24,397 bases of DNA, from NCBI GenBank assembly GCA_002633005.1, contig NMRA01000164.1, forward strand, positions 15,418 to 39,814, in the 5' to 3' direction. Under the pieces are notes generated by a model. It worked only from the letters and a program-made list of their open reading frames with translations, was not told the DNA's origin and did no database searches. A program made the translations under genes and the position numbers. Numbering within the stretch: the stretch's first letter is position 1; each line of letters opens with the position of its first letter. The DNA is from Phoronis australis. Taxonomy: Eukaryota; Phoronida; Phoronidae. Shown here piece after piece: positions 9,073 through 19,400 of this stretch.

Positions 9073-9933
9073 GGTGGCAGGGGTAGGTTAACTGATACCA
9101 GTGATTTGCAGTGCATGTTTAGTTGTTAGTTGGTGCAGCTTAAAATTAGAAGAACACTTTGTATCTGGTGTGCCGATCACAAACATTGAAGCCGTGAGTC
9201 TCAGAGATGACTCATTTAGACTCTCCAGTCAGTGTGGCAAAGGACTCTATAGAGTATAGACTTATTTACCAATATTTCCATATTATATGTAGTTATTATC
9301 TCTTCAGCAAGCAATATGTGTTGTACAAATCATTGCGTTACTACCTACACAACAGTACCCTGTTTTGTGCTATTAAGAGATACTAAAATTCGTATGAAAT
9401 AACTCCGTTAAAGAGTTTCATCCCAGAACACGACTGAAAATATGGGTTTTCAAAGGTGGCGCTGCGGGGAGATCTTATATCACTTTGAACCAAAACGATT
9501 CCTGTTAGTCACATCGCCCCTCGTAGTTTTGAGCAAAATTTGAAAACTCCTTGCATACTGTTAAATCTGCACGCATGAGGTGAATTGACGGGTTTGTGGA
9601 AAAACCACAATACAAGAGAAAGGTAATTAGACAAAATAGCGTTTCCTGTCGGGAGGTCTATCCCTGTTAAAAGGCAAAAATGACCGATTACGGTAGCACA
9701 ATTGTAATAATTGCAGAATGGCGTAGCCACCTTGCTGGTTAATTGTCCCTTCATTCTCCGTCAGTAGGGAAGGCTATGCTGATGATAAATTCAGCTTCCA
9801 CCCAGCCAATATGACGGAGAATTCCGAGTCATTTTGACTGAATACTTATAGAGTGTACTGTATGTGCTACAGTGAGGAAGTGTTTTCAAAATACTTTTGA
9901 CCTGTTTAGCCAGCTAAAATGAAAGTCGAAGAA

Positions 9934-10194
9934 GACCTTTTACTCTCATTAACCAGGTCTCATAATATTCCTTACCATGATAGGAATCTATTTCTGTGTA
10001 ACCAACAAGAACACTGAAACCATCAGCGACTCGAGGAGACACTTCATAGCTTATTGGGGTTGGCCAGCCCTGAAATTGCAAATTCAAAAATGACTCATGT
10101 GCCAACGCATCGCCTGTGACTTGAGTATGTAATGGAAATGGAATCCTATTACGGAAAGAGTGTTATGAGACTGATTTTATGAGAGTAAAAGGTC
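9934..10194 (+). mobile_element. Foldback (MITE-like) element, copy A
   Basis: The left arm starts GACCTTTTACTCTCAT (9934) and is mirrored by ATGAGAGTAAAAGGTC (10179-10194). The arms continue about 65 bp each with scattered mismatches: GTCTCATAATATTCCTTACC pairs with the inverse of GGAAAGAGTGTTATGAGAC. A roughly 130-bp centre separates them. No coding capacity is present. A diverged, inverted relative lies at 21618-21868. Confidence 0.7.
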
Positions 10195-11737
10195 CGGCTG
10201 AACAGGGCGAGTTGCAGCTTTAGTTAATGAATGGTTTTATCTCTTAAAGGAGATATGGATTGTGCAGTTATAGCAGAACAGAACCAGTTTTGAGTTAAGT
10301 CACTGACATAGGGTTTACTTAGTAAATACTCCATTATTTTTAACTTCATATAGCTGTTGTCAGACAATGTTTTGATAAATTGTCCGCATTCTCAACAGTC
10401 TTAGTAGCGTTTGAAAAATGAAAAAAGATCATTTTCAGTGGTTATGTTTGTCCGAAGTTGGTGAGATTTTGCCATGCCAATGCAAATTACGTTATGACAT
10501 GTTTTACAGTACTTTTCTCATCTGTCCCTAATTCGCTGAAAGCACCACTACGTGTGAATATGGGTGTCTAGAAAGGCAAAATCTAATCTCTTCATCCCGC
10601 ATGTATTACTTATTGCAACTTGGTTCTAATCATTATCATAAGGTGGCAAAATAAATGTACCTTACAAAATGAGATAATCTATATTTATTAGAGACTGAGC
10701 TGAAGTCTTTGTTAAAATGTCCTGTATTAATAGTCATGAACAAACTGTTTAGTCCATAATTTTGATGGAAAAAAATATAGTTTATGCAAACAGCATGGAA
10801 AAGTCTTGGCAAACTAAATGTGAAAACATTATTTATACATTAGTAAAGAAATTGTAGTTTACATGAAGACTGTGTTCACTAGTACCATGTGGCTGTCACT
10901 CATAGCTTCCCACATACCACTTTGTTATACCAGTTGTGATTCCCCCATGTTTATGCAATTCACTGTTAATTTAAATTTTAGTTCATGATTACATGGCCCA
11001 GTCTTAGAAAGCAGCCACCATCTCCGATTACTCCATACATTGACAATGAATTGCTGCTGGCACTTATCAAGATGTGCAATGAAATTAACAGATTTGTGAG
11101 ACATTGAATGCATTCAAAGTTTGTACTTGTAATAAATTAATTTTGTAAATCTGAACAATTTTATGCAATTACAGACAGGTGACAAACTTGTCCAAAATCT
11201 CTCAATACAGTAATTCTGTCCTTTCTTAGCACACTCACCTCATTTTGCATACCAAAACTTATTTTGAAAAATATCTTGTACCTCACTCATTTCGCACGCG
11301 ACTATTTGGTGTGATTTTCTTGCCTCACCAATTCGCACAGTCAGTTTTGAACTGAAAATGTCAACAGCCCCATCATTAATTCCAGTAATACACACCTTTT
11401 TGTGTATTCACCACTTAATGCATCAACATATATGGGTATCTCATGCTGCTGATGACGTGGTGAAATGGCTGACCTGGAAGATGTGTTGCTGAAGTGCCCT
11501 CCACATGAACGCTGTAGATAGCATGTGCTTCTTCCCCATAGCTACTTACAGGGGCCCTGCATTTCAAGAACTAGTTTTCTCGAGTGAGTAAACAGGCGTC
11601 AAACTGGTTTCCAAAATCTGGGACCCTTGTGACTACCAGTTCCCTGGAATGACACATCTGCATTTCAAGGTTTAACAAAGTTTATTCTCGTTAATTATTT
11701 TATGTTGTAACTTATGTTGCATTAATTATGTTGTTTA

Positions 11738-12160
11738 AGATTATTTAGGACCTTATTGACAAATTTATGTATTTAGCCAAATCTGTACAAAACTAGGTTT
11801 TAATTCAGTAATAGTATATATATTTTGTGAGAGTAGAAACCCTGTAGAATTTGAATTTTGATTTTTTACCAATCGTGTGACCATGTCTTGTCTTGAGGAT
11901 AAGATCTCAAAAATGCTGTCAAAGTTTTGTGAAATTACATTTTCTGGAACTTTTTAATGGCAATCATAAATGTCCCATATTTGATAGTCCCCCATGCATA
12001 AGTGAAACCTTTTAAAAACAACTTCTAACAGTGTTTTGAAGGACAGTACATAAAGCATAGTGTCTGAAATTTTCATGCGAATCCAATCAGCCACTTCTGA
12101 GATATGAAAATAGCCAAGTTTGGACATTTTTCTAGGGTCCTACATGACTTTAAATTGATT
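11738..12160 (+). repeat. Dispersed repeat family 1, copy 1
   Basis: It begins near AGGACCTTATTGACAAATTT and ends near GGACATTTTTCTAGGGTCCT. Shared marker blocks include ATATTTGATAG followed by a CCC tract, AAGTG.AAC.TTTTAAAA, CAGTACATAAAGCATA, and AGCCAAGTTTGGACATTTTT. It is the most complete copy, with relatives at about 15418, 18972 and 20903, all in the same orientation. No coding capacity or terminal structure is seen, so its class is unknown. Confidence 0.7.
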
Positions 12161-13227
12161 TGTCATGTTAATCCCAAGGTCCCAAACTGTTCAAAGGTGA
12201 CAATTGAAAGTCATCAAAATGATCCTATATCTTTCTGTTCCTATTTAACTCACCAAAAATATCATTTTACTGATCACAATTTGTAACTTACATCTTGGAA
12301 GTATTAAACAAGATACCATAGCCCTTTTGAGCTTCAGTCAATGTAGCAGTTGTACACAGAAGAGCAGTTCCATAATCAGTGTGTGAAAATCAAACACAGG
12401 TCACAGGGCTTGGAATTTCCCTCTTTTAAAAGGATTTCCTTTTTTGGTTTCAATTTGCTCTTATTTGATTTCCTCTTTTTTGTCATTATTTTGACTTTAT
12501 TCATGCAAAAACGTTTTTATAAGTTAAATTTTACACAGCGCAAAAAACATTTCTATCACACAAGCTCAAATCCAATGAGCTCCACAGAGCACTTTGTAAA
12601 CATGCTTTTTGAAAATTTGGTTAAAATCCCCCAACACACGGAGGAGCTGCAAACTGAAGACTACTTCAAAACACTTCAAGCATAACCAAGGCTGTGGTAA
12701 CGGCTGAATAGTGAATTATGTAATTTCTATTGTGGTTAACTGTTGTGCAGCATGACTCATTGTTGACTCGCTATCAAATTTTCTTTACAACAAGTTTTGT
12801 TAACACAATGCTCCATTTGTTTTTAATGGCCTTAATGAATAAACGCTCTAATTGGCGGCAGGCTGGTCTGGCTTCAGATGTTAGTTGATGTAAAAGATTA
12901 CCCAGGCTGTGAGGAAAGCACAAAAGTCAATATTGCAGCCTTTGTATTCAAATCACATAACAAGAATATATACAGTACACCTATCCAGTATTTCGTCTCT
13001 CTTTAAACATCTTCAGGGAAGATTCATAGACCATTTATCTATTAGTAAGATCCTTAAATACAAATGAAACGTCATGTTATTCAAATCTTTGCCACCTGAG
13101 AACATACATGCATGAATTATTTCCATGCTTCTAACCATGGGTTTAATTATGACCAATGATGTTGAACTTTTTTCGTTTATCAAATAGTGCATTCTCATCC
13201 CACGGATACCTGGGTCAAGGCACATGT

Positions 13228-13615
13228 TTGCATGAAACAGTCCCAAATAGGGACTCAACCAAGTTCCTTAAATCTACTGCGAAATTTTGGACTTGTGAAG
13301 ACATTGACTATGCTGTTCGATTCTCATTACTAAGTCAATTTTTGGCTTTGATGCAGCTCGAAAATGAACTCGTGTTAAATTCTCAATATCATTGAAAATA
13401 AGTATGGTAGGGATATTTTCATGAAATGCCCCTAACTATTTTAACTGAATTAAGAGCTCAGTTTTTGTAATATTATTAGAAAATGTCATTAGTGAAAGAG
13501 GAGCTAGCAATAAAGATAAAATAGTAGAAAAATGTTACAGATGTGACTAATAAAGAATGAAACACAAAGGATTTAGGGAACTCAGTTGAGTCCCTTTTGG
13601 GACTGTTTCTTGCAA
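13228..13615. repeat. Inverted-repeat pair, about 47-bp arms, 388-bp span
   Basis: The left arm (13228-13275) contains GAAACAGTCCCAAATAGGGA, then CTCAACCAAGTTCCTTAAAT. The right arm (13570-13615) reads the inverse with a handful of mismatches: ATTTAGGGAACTCAGTTGAG, then TCCCTTTTGGGACTGTTTC. This arrangement fits a decayed foldback or MITE. No target duplication was identified. Confidence 0.6.
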
Positions 13616-13984
13616 GAATATTAATTAAAAAGTGTTTTACAACTATCACAAGTAAAATGTACCAGTGACCTAGATTATCAAGAGAGTTAACTCATAGCAT
13701 GTCTCTTCTGTTATGTGGTTAGTACACTAGTTGACTTGCGTTACGTTAACAGAACATGTTCTGCTAGCAATGGATTTTTATTAACAAGAACAGCAAAGTA
13801 CAACAACTAATAATCTTACGAAATGTTCCCCAGGCAGTTTAAATGTTCCATTCATATGCCATTCACACAGGTAGCTATTTATTGAAAAACGTGCAAGAAT
13901 CTACAAGAGCAACGCGGAGCATTGAAATGTAGCCACGACTCACACTGCAAACAGTGTGCTTCTAGGGATGTTGCAAGGGCTTTA

Positions 13985-14410
13985 GGAGCTACAGCTGCAG
14001 ATACGAAAAAATGTCACTAGGGGGCACTAGAGTAGTTGGACCTGTTTGAAAATCCACGTCAGTCATGGTACTAGGAGGTGCCACAGTAGTCCGAGTCATC
14101 TAAAAATCATCAGCCGTCCTTTTCACAGTAGAAACATAACAGTCAATTTTCAAAATCATCCTTAGCGTGGTTCGGTTGATAGAGGGGCGGACGCCAAAAA
14201 CAGACAAGAAAACCGTAAAAATGGCCACTAGATGGCGCAAAATATGTTGAATCCATCTGAAAACAAGAACATGTCATTGTTTCATTAACAGAAAGCTATA
14301 CCAGTATACCAAATTTCATAAAAATCCGTCAAGGAACTTTAGAGAAACTGAGGAAACAAAAAAAATGAAATTGCCACTAGGGGGCACAGCATTCGTCGGA
14401 TCCGTTCGAA
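13985..14410 (-). repeat. Second copy of the three-monomer repeat, inverted
   Basis: Read on the minus strand, the monomer order is A (after the core at 14374-14387), B (after the core at 14225-14238), then C (after the core near 14015-14028). This is the same order as in the intron array. A partial extra core lies at 14066-14084. Cores read CCACTAGGGGGCAC and CCACTAGATGGCGC on the plus strand. It amounts to about one higher-order unit, oriented opposite to the 4-5 kb array. Confidence 0.8.
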
Positions 14411-14543
14411 AGTCCGTTGTCAACTTTATATAAATTCACTTGCCAAATTTTATTTGATAGTGAAATGAACAAATAATAAAAACACTGTGCCTTGTTTTAT
14501 TAGGGTAACAATGGCATTTAACCACACCCATTTACATAAAAAT

Positions 14544-14562
14544 AGTCTCGTAGAACGAGACT
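14544..14562. repeat. Perfect 7-bp hairpin
   Basis: AGTCTCG TAGAA CGAGACT is a perfect stem with a 5-nt loop. It is isolated and AT-flanked, with no U-tract or gene that would give it an obvious role. It may be the tip of a decayed transposon end. Confidence 0.4.
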
Positions 14563-15417
14563 TTCACAAGATTGTAATGGTAACTGGTTTTCAAAGGGTT
14601 TCCAGCACACCAGAAGACCCGGGTTGTTTGTAAACTAGTACTTTATTTGCATATTTACAATTTAATGAGATATAGCATTTTTAAGAATTATACCATTCCA
14701 CACTAGCTGCTGGTAATGTTCAGGTCAAAGTGCATCTTATTTCCAACCCAACACCAGAAAGCCATAAACCATTGTTAGGCTGTAATCAGCTAGGCTAGAC
14801 AGGTTTCTGTCAACATGAATATTAGCCACATATTGACATGGGCCAGTCCACATGCAGAATGCACAAAATAACTTACAAAGCTAGTGGTTTCGCATTTTCA
14901 GAAACAGTTTTCTCACCTATTTCTTTGTAAGGTGCGGAGCTTTTGAGTTTTCAGAAATAAAGCTTGGTAGTGATATGATACAGTGGACAAGTGAACTTTT
15001 ATTTTTCACTTATGATAAAAATGAAATTACATTCGCCAAGTATGTTAATCTGTCCAGAAGTAAGTTTGCTTCTTTGTCTTATTTGTTCGTGTGATACAAG
15101 CTACATTTATACCCCAGTCATCATGAAATTTGCATTGAACATTTAACTCAATACATCAAGGCCTATTTTTTCGTCAAACATTGAAACAAGAGGGAGCTGT
15201 GATGACCATTTTTCAAATTTTTGTTTTGCACAGCTCTAGCTCAGCAGTGCCTTGAGGGATTGTTTTGAAATCTGGTATGTAAATAGATTTGTCAAGTGGT
15301 ATCAGGAATGTCAGCTGTTTTCATACACCTTATTGATCTCAAATTATTTGAGATTTTCTGAAGACTGTTCTTTTACTCAGCATTCATTCCTTGCTTTCTT
15401 GTGTCCACTTACATGTA

Positions 15418-15890
15418 GCACCTTATTGACAAGTTTGCATATTTGACCAAATATCTACAAAACTATAGATTTTAACTCAGTGTGTATTTTCTGAGAGTTG
15501 ATTTTTGACTTTTTACCACTCTGTCATAAACTAGGTCACGTGACCATGTCCTGTCAAGTAAAATTTAGTAAAAATGTTTAGCAAAACAGCGGTATCATTA
15601 ACATGATCAAATTTTATTTTATGTAAACGTTCAAGATGGGCTCTCAAAAATGCTGTTAGTTTTCTAAATTATCATTTGGTTTTCGTAAATTTATGCAATT
15701 TTAGATTTTTTTGTAAAAACGGTAGAAGTCCTATATTTGATAGACCCTCCTGCAAAAGTGGAACATTTTAAAAACAATTCCCAACAGTGCATAAAACATA
15801 CCTGAATGGAGTTTTGAATGAATCCGAGATGTGACGTTCCAATTTTAGTTAGCCAAATTTGGACATTTTTCTAGGTTCCCAAATATCCTT
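15418..15890 (+). repeat. Dispersed repeat family 1, copy 2
   Basis: It opens CACCTTATTGACAAGTTTGC and closes GCCAAATTTGGACATTTTTC followed by TAGG. The internal blocks TATATTTGATAGACCCTCCT and CAGTGCATAAAACATA match copy 1 in order. It lies just downstream of the TMEM64 stop codon, possibly overlapping that gene's 3' UTR on the other strand. Confidence 0.7.
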
Positions 15891-15903
15891 AAGTATTTGT
15901 TTC

Positions 15904-15909
15904 TTTATT
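15904..15909 (-). terminator. Candidate TMEM64 polyadenylation signal
   Basis: AATAAA on the minus strand, about 470 nt downstream of the TMEM64 stop. It is the first canonical hexamer noticed there. The AT-rich context makes chance matches likely, and no transcript evidence is available. Confidence 0.3.
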
Positions 15910-15928
15910 AATTTCATAATCATTGCAT

Positions 15929-15976
15929 GAAGACGATGACAATGAGGATGATGATGATTGATGATGGTGATGATGT
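15929..15976 (+). repeat. GAT/ATG trinucleotide microsatellite
   Basis: An imperfect run of GATGATGATTGATGATGGTG and similar units. On the minus strand it produces His and Ser runs in a short open frame, which is why that frame should not be taken as a gene. Confidence 0.8.
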
Positions 15977-16376
15977 ATTATAGTACTCTCTTCTTGCCGT
16001 AACCTTCTCTGGTGTGACATTTTGCTTGATGGTGATTTATTATGCAGTTTTGTGTGACACCATTGTTTCAGTTGCGAAGCAGTAATTAAAAATAACATGT
16101 AATAAATGATAGGTAAATCAAAAAGTAGTACTTCATTTTATAAAAATCAAAAATTTCATTAAAGTTGCCATAAACTCATCGATCAGCACTTTAAAACAAA
16201 CATATACGTAATGTAAACTTGTCAGCTTTGAACTCACGCATGGCAAGGAATTACCAGTACGTAAATAAATTACATTCCTGAGAATTCAAAAATTACTGGT
16301 AGTCATTTAACACATTACGGACAGTATTGTTAACTGATACATTACATCGGCAAGGAATGAAGACATGATACTAGAA

Positions 16377-16499
16377 CTACATGACTAGCATACATTTCCT
16401 GTTTGAACAATCTTTGTGCTTGAGATCTTTGAAAACCATGTTGATATTAACTCGAGCAGCCTTCATCATAACCATTATCATGACAGCTGTGGCCACTAA
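16377..16499 (-). CDS. TMEM64: TMEM64 exon 3, terminal (40 codons plus stop)
   Basis: The acceptor is excellent (TTTATTTGTTATTTTCAG ending at 16500), and the exon is read in phase 0 from exon 2. It encodes LVATAVMIMVMMKAARVNIN, then MVFKDLKHKDCSNRKCMLVM and TAG. The hydrophobic stretch followed by a basic KAARVNIN aligns with the vertebrate end of the last helix (FYVVHRAQVELN). It is far too short to appear among ordinary long open frames. Confidence 0.85.
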   Translation of the reverse strand, partial: LVATAVMIMVMMKAARVNINMVFKDLKHKDCSNRKCMLVM

Positions 16500-19400
16500 C
16501 TGAAAATAACAAATAAATACACAATTCATTTTATGCTATGAATTATGACACAAAATGTATGTAACTATCCATTAAGCTTGCATGAATGAAATTGGTAATT
16601 ATAATTCACATTACCCTTTGACTGTGCTAGACTTAAAGGTTATCTATGACTAACTACGAGTAGGGTGTCTTGGACAATTCGTTGGGTCTTCTTAAGCAAA
16701 TCTTAACAGGAATGCCGTGCCCTCAAAACTGGCATACATTTCCTATAATCCCTTAGGTTTATTTTCTGTCAGTAAAATGAGAACCATGCTAAAAATGTGG
16801 AAGTGAATTTTCTGATAAGCTGTGAGTTTTCCTATCAGTATTTTTTCAGCCATGTGGACCCTGCGGTTCAATGTCTGAACTCAATTTCCAAATTATTTTT
16901 TACCTATCCTGCACCACTGTTTACTACAAACTTAAGAAAAACTGTTTGGTGATCATACTCGTGTACAGGAATGTCTAATCTTACTTTGCACTTGACGACC
17001 TCAGCATTAAAACTCTTAAGTTAGTACAAGAAATCGCTAGTTTGAAGCTCAAATCTTGGTATCACCAAGTGCGAAGTGAGAATAAAAGCTCCGGAGTCAC
17101 CAAGTCCAAAGTTGGAGTAAAAACCAATCCGAGTAAATGGTAATACATCCGTACTCGAGCACACAATCACAGACACCTGACTCGAGATTGTTCTTAATTA
17201 CAACAGCATTAACTAAGAAACCAAATTTCAAAAATAATTTGTTCGATTTCAGACATGACCCAGGGCAAAAATTATTGTAAAAATTTCACCAATTAAAGAA
17301 ACAACATGGCTGATGAGTGAAATTTTATTTTACCATTTTCATTTTTCCACAAAAGATGTCGCCACCAAATTCATACTTTTCTAGGATCTAGCTCTACACC
17401 ACAGTTACCGCCAGAAACTGTTTTGAAAAAATGCAATCATTCACAACAATGTAAGCACTTGAAAAATGAAAAAGGTTCACTTTGGTAATTATTTCTGTCC
17501 AAACTTGGTGAGATTTCAGTGTACTAACAGGGTACAATCAGACCCTGACTCACTTGTGCCGCCACTATGTAGTAGCTAGTGTATGATGTTGTCTGGTTGG
17601 ATAATACATCCTCCATGCTGCGTAGTGTACTGCCGATGTATGTATTTATCATTTGTGTAGGCAGCAGACCTGCCACGGATGCCACCATATACTTCCACAT
17701 TGCTATATTAGACACCTGAAATATAACGTAGTAGTCGCTATATTAAACCATATAAGTAAGAATTATCAGCCTTTATACACAACACAATTATATATTTATA
17801 TATACATATTAAACCATGTTCTGGTGTCAAAAATCAACTTTCTTAGAAAAGCAACATCATCGGCTTCATCGCCCATTACAATAACTCAGCTGCCAGTGGA
17901 ACTCCCGACCTGTGGCAATCACCACTTTCATGATTGTACAAAACACATAGTTTTCCTTCCCCTCAAAAATGTACAAAAACGGCTGATATTTTGTAGACCT
18001 GGATTTATTTATAAAAAACTGCAAAAAGCACAGCAAACGTTAGCCGTTAAAAAAGTGCTTGGACGTTCATGTCAAAGAATCGTGGCAGTATAAAACACCT
18101 TAGTTGTTGTGTCATCTCTTTACCAATTTGAAAATGTAAAAAATTAAACATTTTATTTTGTCTTTAGCATTGCCATTTTTGTGGCCCTAGAAGCTCAGTA
18201 CTAGCAAGCCTCCGCCCCCTTCCTCCGTAAACACAGGCATGTTCAGTAGACTCCCTAAAACCATGGGTACAACGTAGTTCCTCAAAATACCTGGGCCCAG
18301 GACCTAATCTCCAAACTCAGACTAGACTCGGACTTGAAACTAACAAATTGTGTGGCATGGCTCAAGTACAAATAACAAAGTTTACTCGAAGCATGCATTG
18401 GGTCAATTCCGGGCCCTGATCTTTTAATCATTTTAGATTGATTGACTGACTTACAGTGCACTAATTTCCCCAATTTTCATCCCTTCATTTTGTATACATG
18501 TATTTGTCAGATAACAGTTCTAGAGTGGCAGTACCAGTATTTGGTGAATGATCCCTGAGCACAGTTCAGAGGTTGTACAGTGTCCAGCAGATAAGATTGT
18601 GATTGACAATCACCCCATCACACTGGTCATTTTCCAAGGGACTAAAGTTTGTCCAGAAGCAAACTTGAATCTCATGGTAAAGCTTTTTCTAGAATTTGGG
18701 AGAACACTGAAATTTTACTCCACAAATTTTCACGGAAACTGAATGAGATTTTTTATTTCATTATTAACACAGTGCGTGTTGAACAATTGTCACCAACAAA
18801 TACATTGCTCACTCTTGGAACATGATAGAAAACAATTTCCATGCTTATTTTTCATGAAATTTTAAATAACTTTACCATATGTTGTAAGCTGTGTTCAGTT
18901 ATGACAGATGTTGTTATTCAAACCATGACTTCCCTATTATAGAAGTCCATGCCTCCCCACAGAGGCATTTTAAGATTATATAGGACCTTATTCACAAGTT
19001 TGTATGTTTAGGTAAATATCTACATAACTATAGATTTTAACTCCGTGAAACTCCTGAAATTGGAAAGCCTGGAAAATTTAACGTTTTTACTTCCATTAAT
19101 CTGCCACTAATTGGGTCTCCTTTTGGGTACGAATTTACCAAGAAGTCATAGTTTGATAGCCCCTCATGCCAAAGTGCAACATTTTAAAAGTACGTTCTAA
19201 ATGCATTTTTGGGGAGCAGTGCATAAAGTATACAGCTTTAACATGAATCCAGTATTTAAAGTCGTTTCTGGGATGTGATGTTTCAAATTTAGCCACAGAT
19301 GGAATTTTTCTGTGGTCCTACACAACCTTCTAAGGAAATAACATCTGAAATGAGCCCTACTGAACTGACATAACAAGATAAATCATAAATATCTCAAAAA

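Larger units (their letters stand above)
9073..16376. other. Tail-to-tail intergenic region between RPUSD4 and TMEM64
   Basis: It contains the 3' UTRs of both genes, whose ends cannot be placed with certainty. No conserved protein is recognisable in any frame, and the longest open frames (for example 12350-12685) have repetitive AT-rich composition without domain signatures. About 2 kb is accounted for by the repeats listed separately (9934-10194, 11738-12160, 13228-13615, 13985-14410, 15418-15890). The remainder is AT-rich and featureless by eye. Confidence 0.7.

Noticed and set aside
11410-11570. Minus-strand open stretches of about 50-65 codons that looked exon-like
   Set aside because: Two frames are open at once, no good acceptor/donor pair joins them to a gene, and no family is recognised. 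TMEM64 already has a terminal exon with a stop at 16377.
12350-12685. 111-codon plus-strand open frame
   Set aside because: Composition is Phe/Lys/Leu-rich from AT-rich DNA, with no domain, homologue or splice context; longest-by-chance frame in an intergenic region.
15889-16098. Minus-strand 69-codon frame with His and Ser runs, first considered as a TMEM64 3' exon
   Set aside because: The runs come from the GAT microsatellite, there is no usable acceptor in phase, and the true last exon with a strong acceptor lies at 16499-16377.
17653-18093. 146-codon plus-strand frame
   Set aside because: It is antisense to TMEM64 exon 2 at its start and then runs through AT-rich intron; no protein character.
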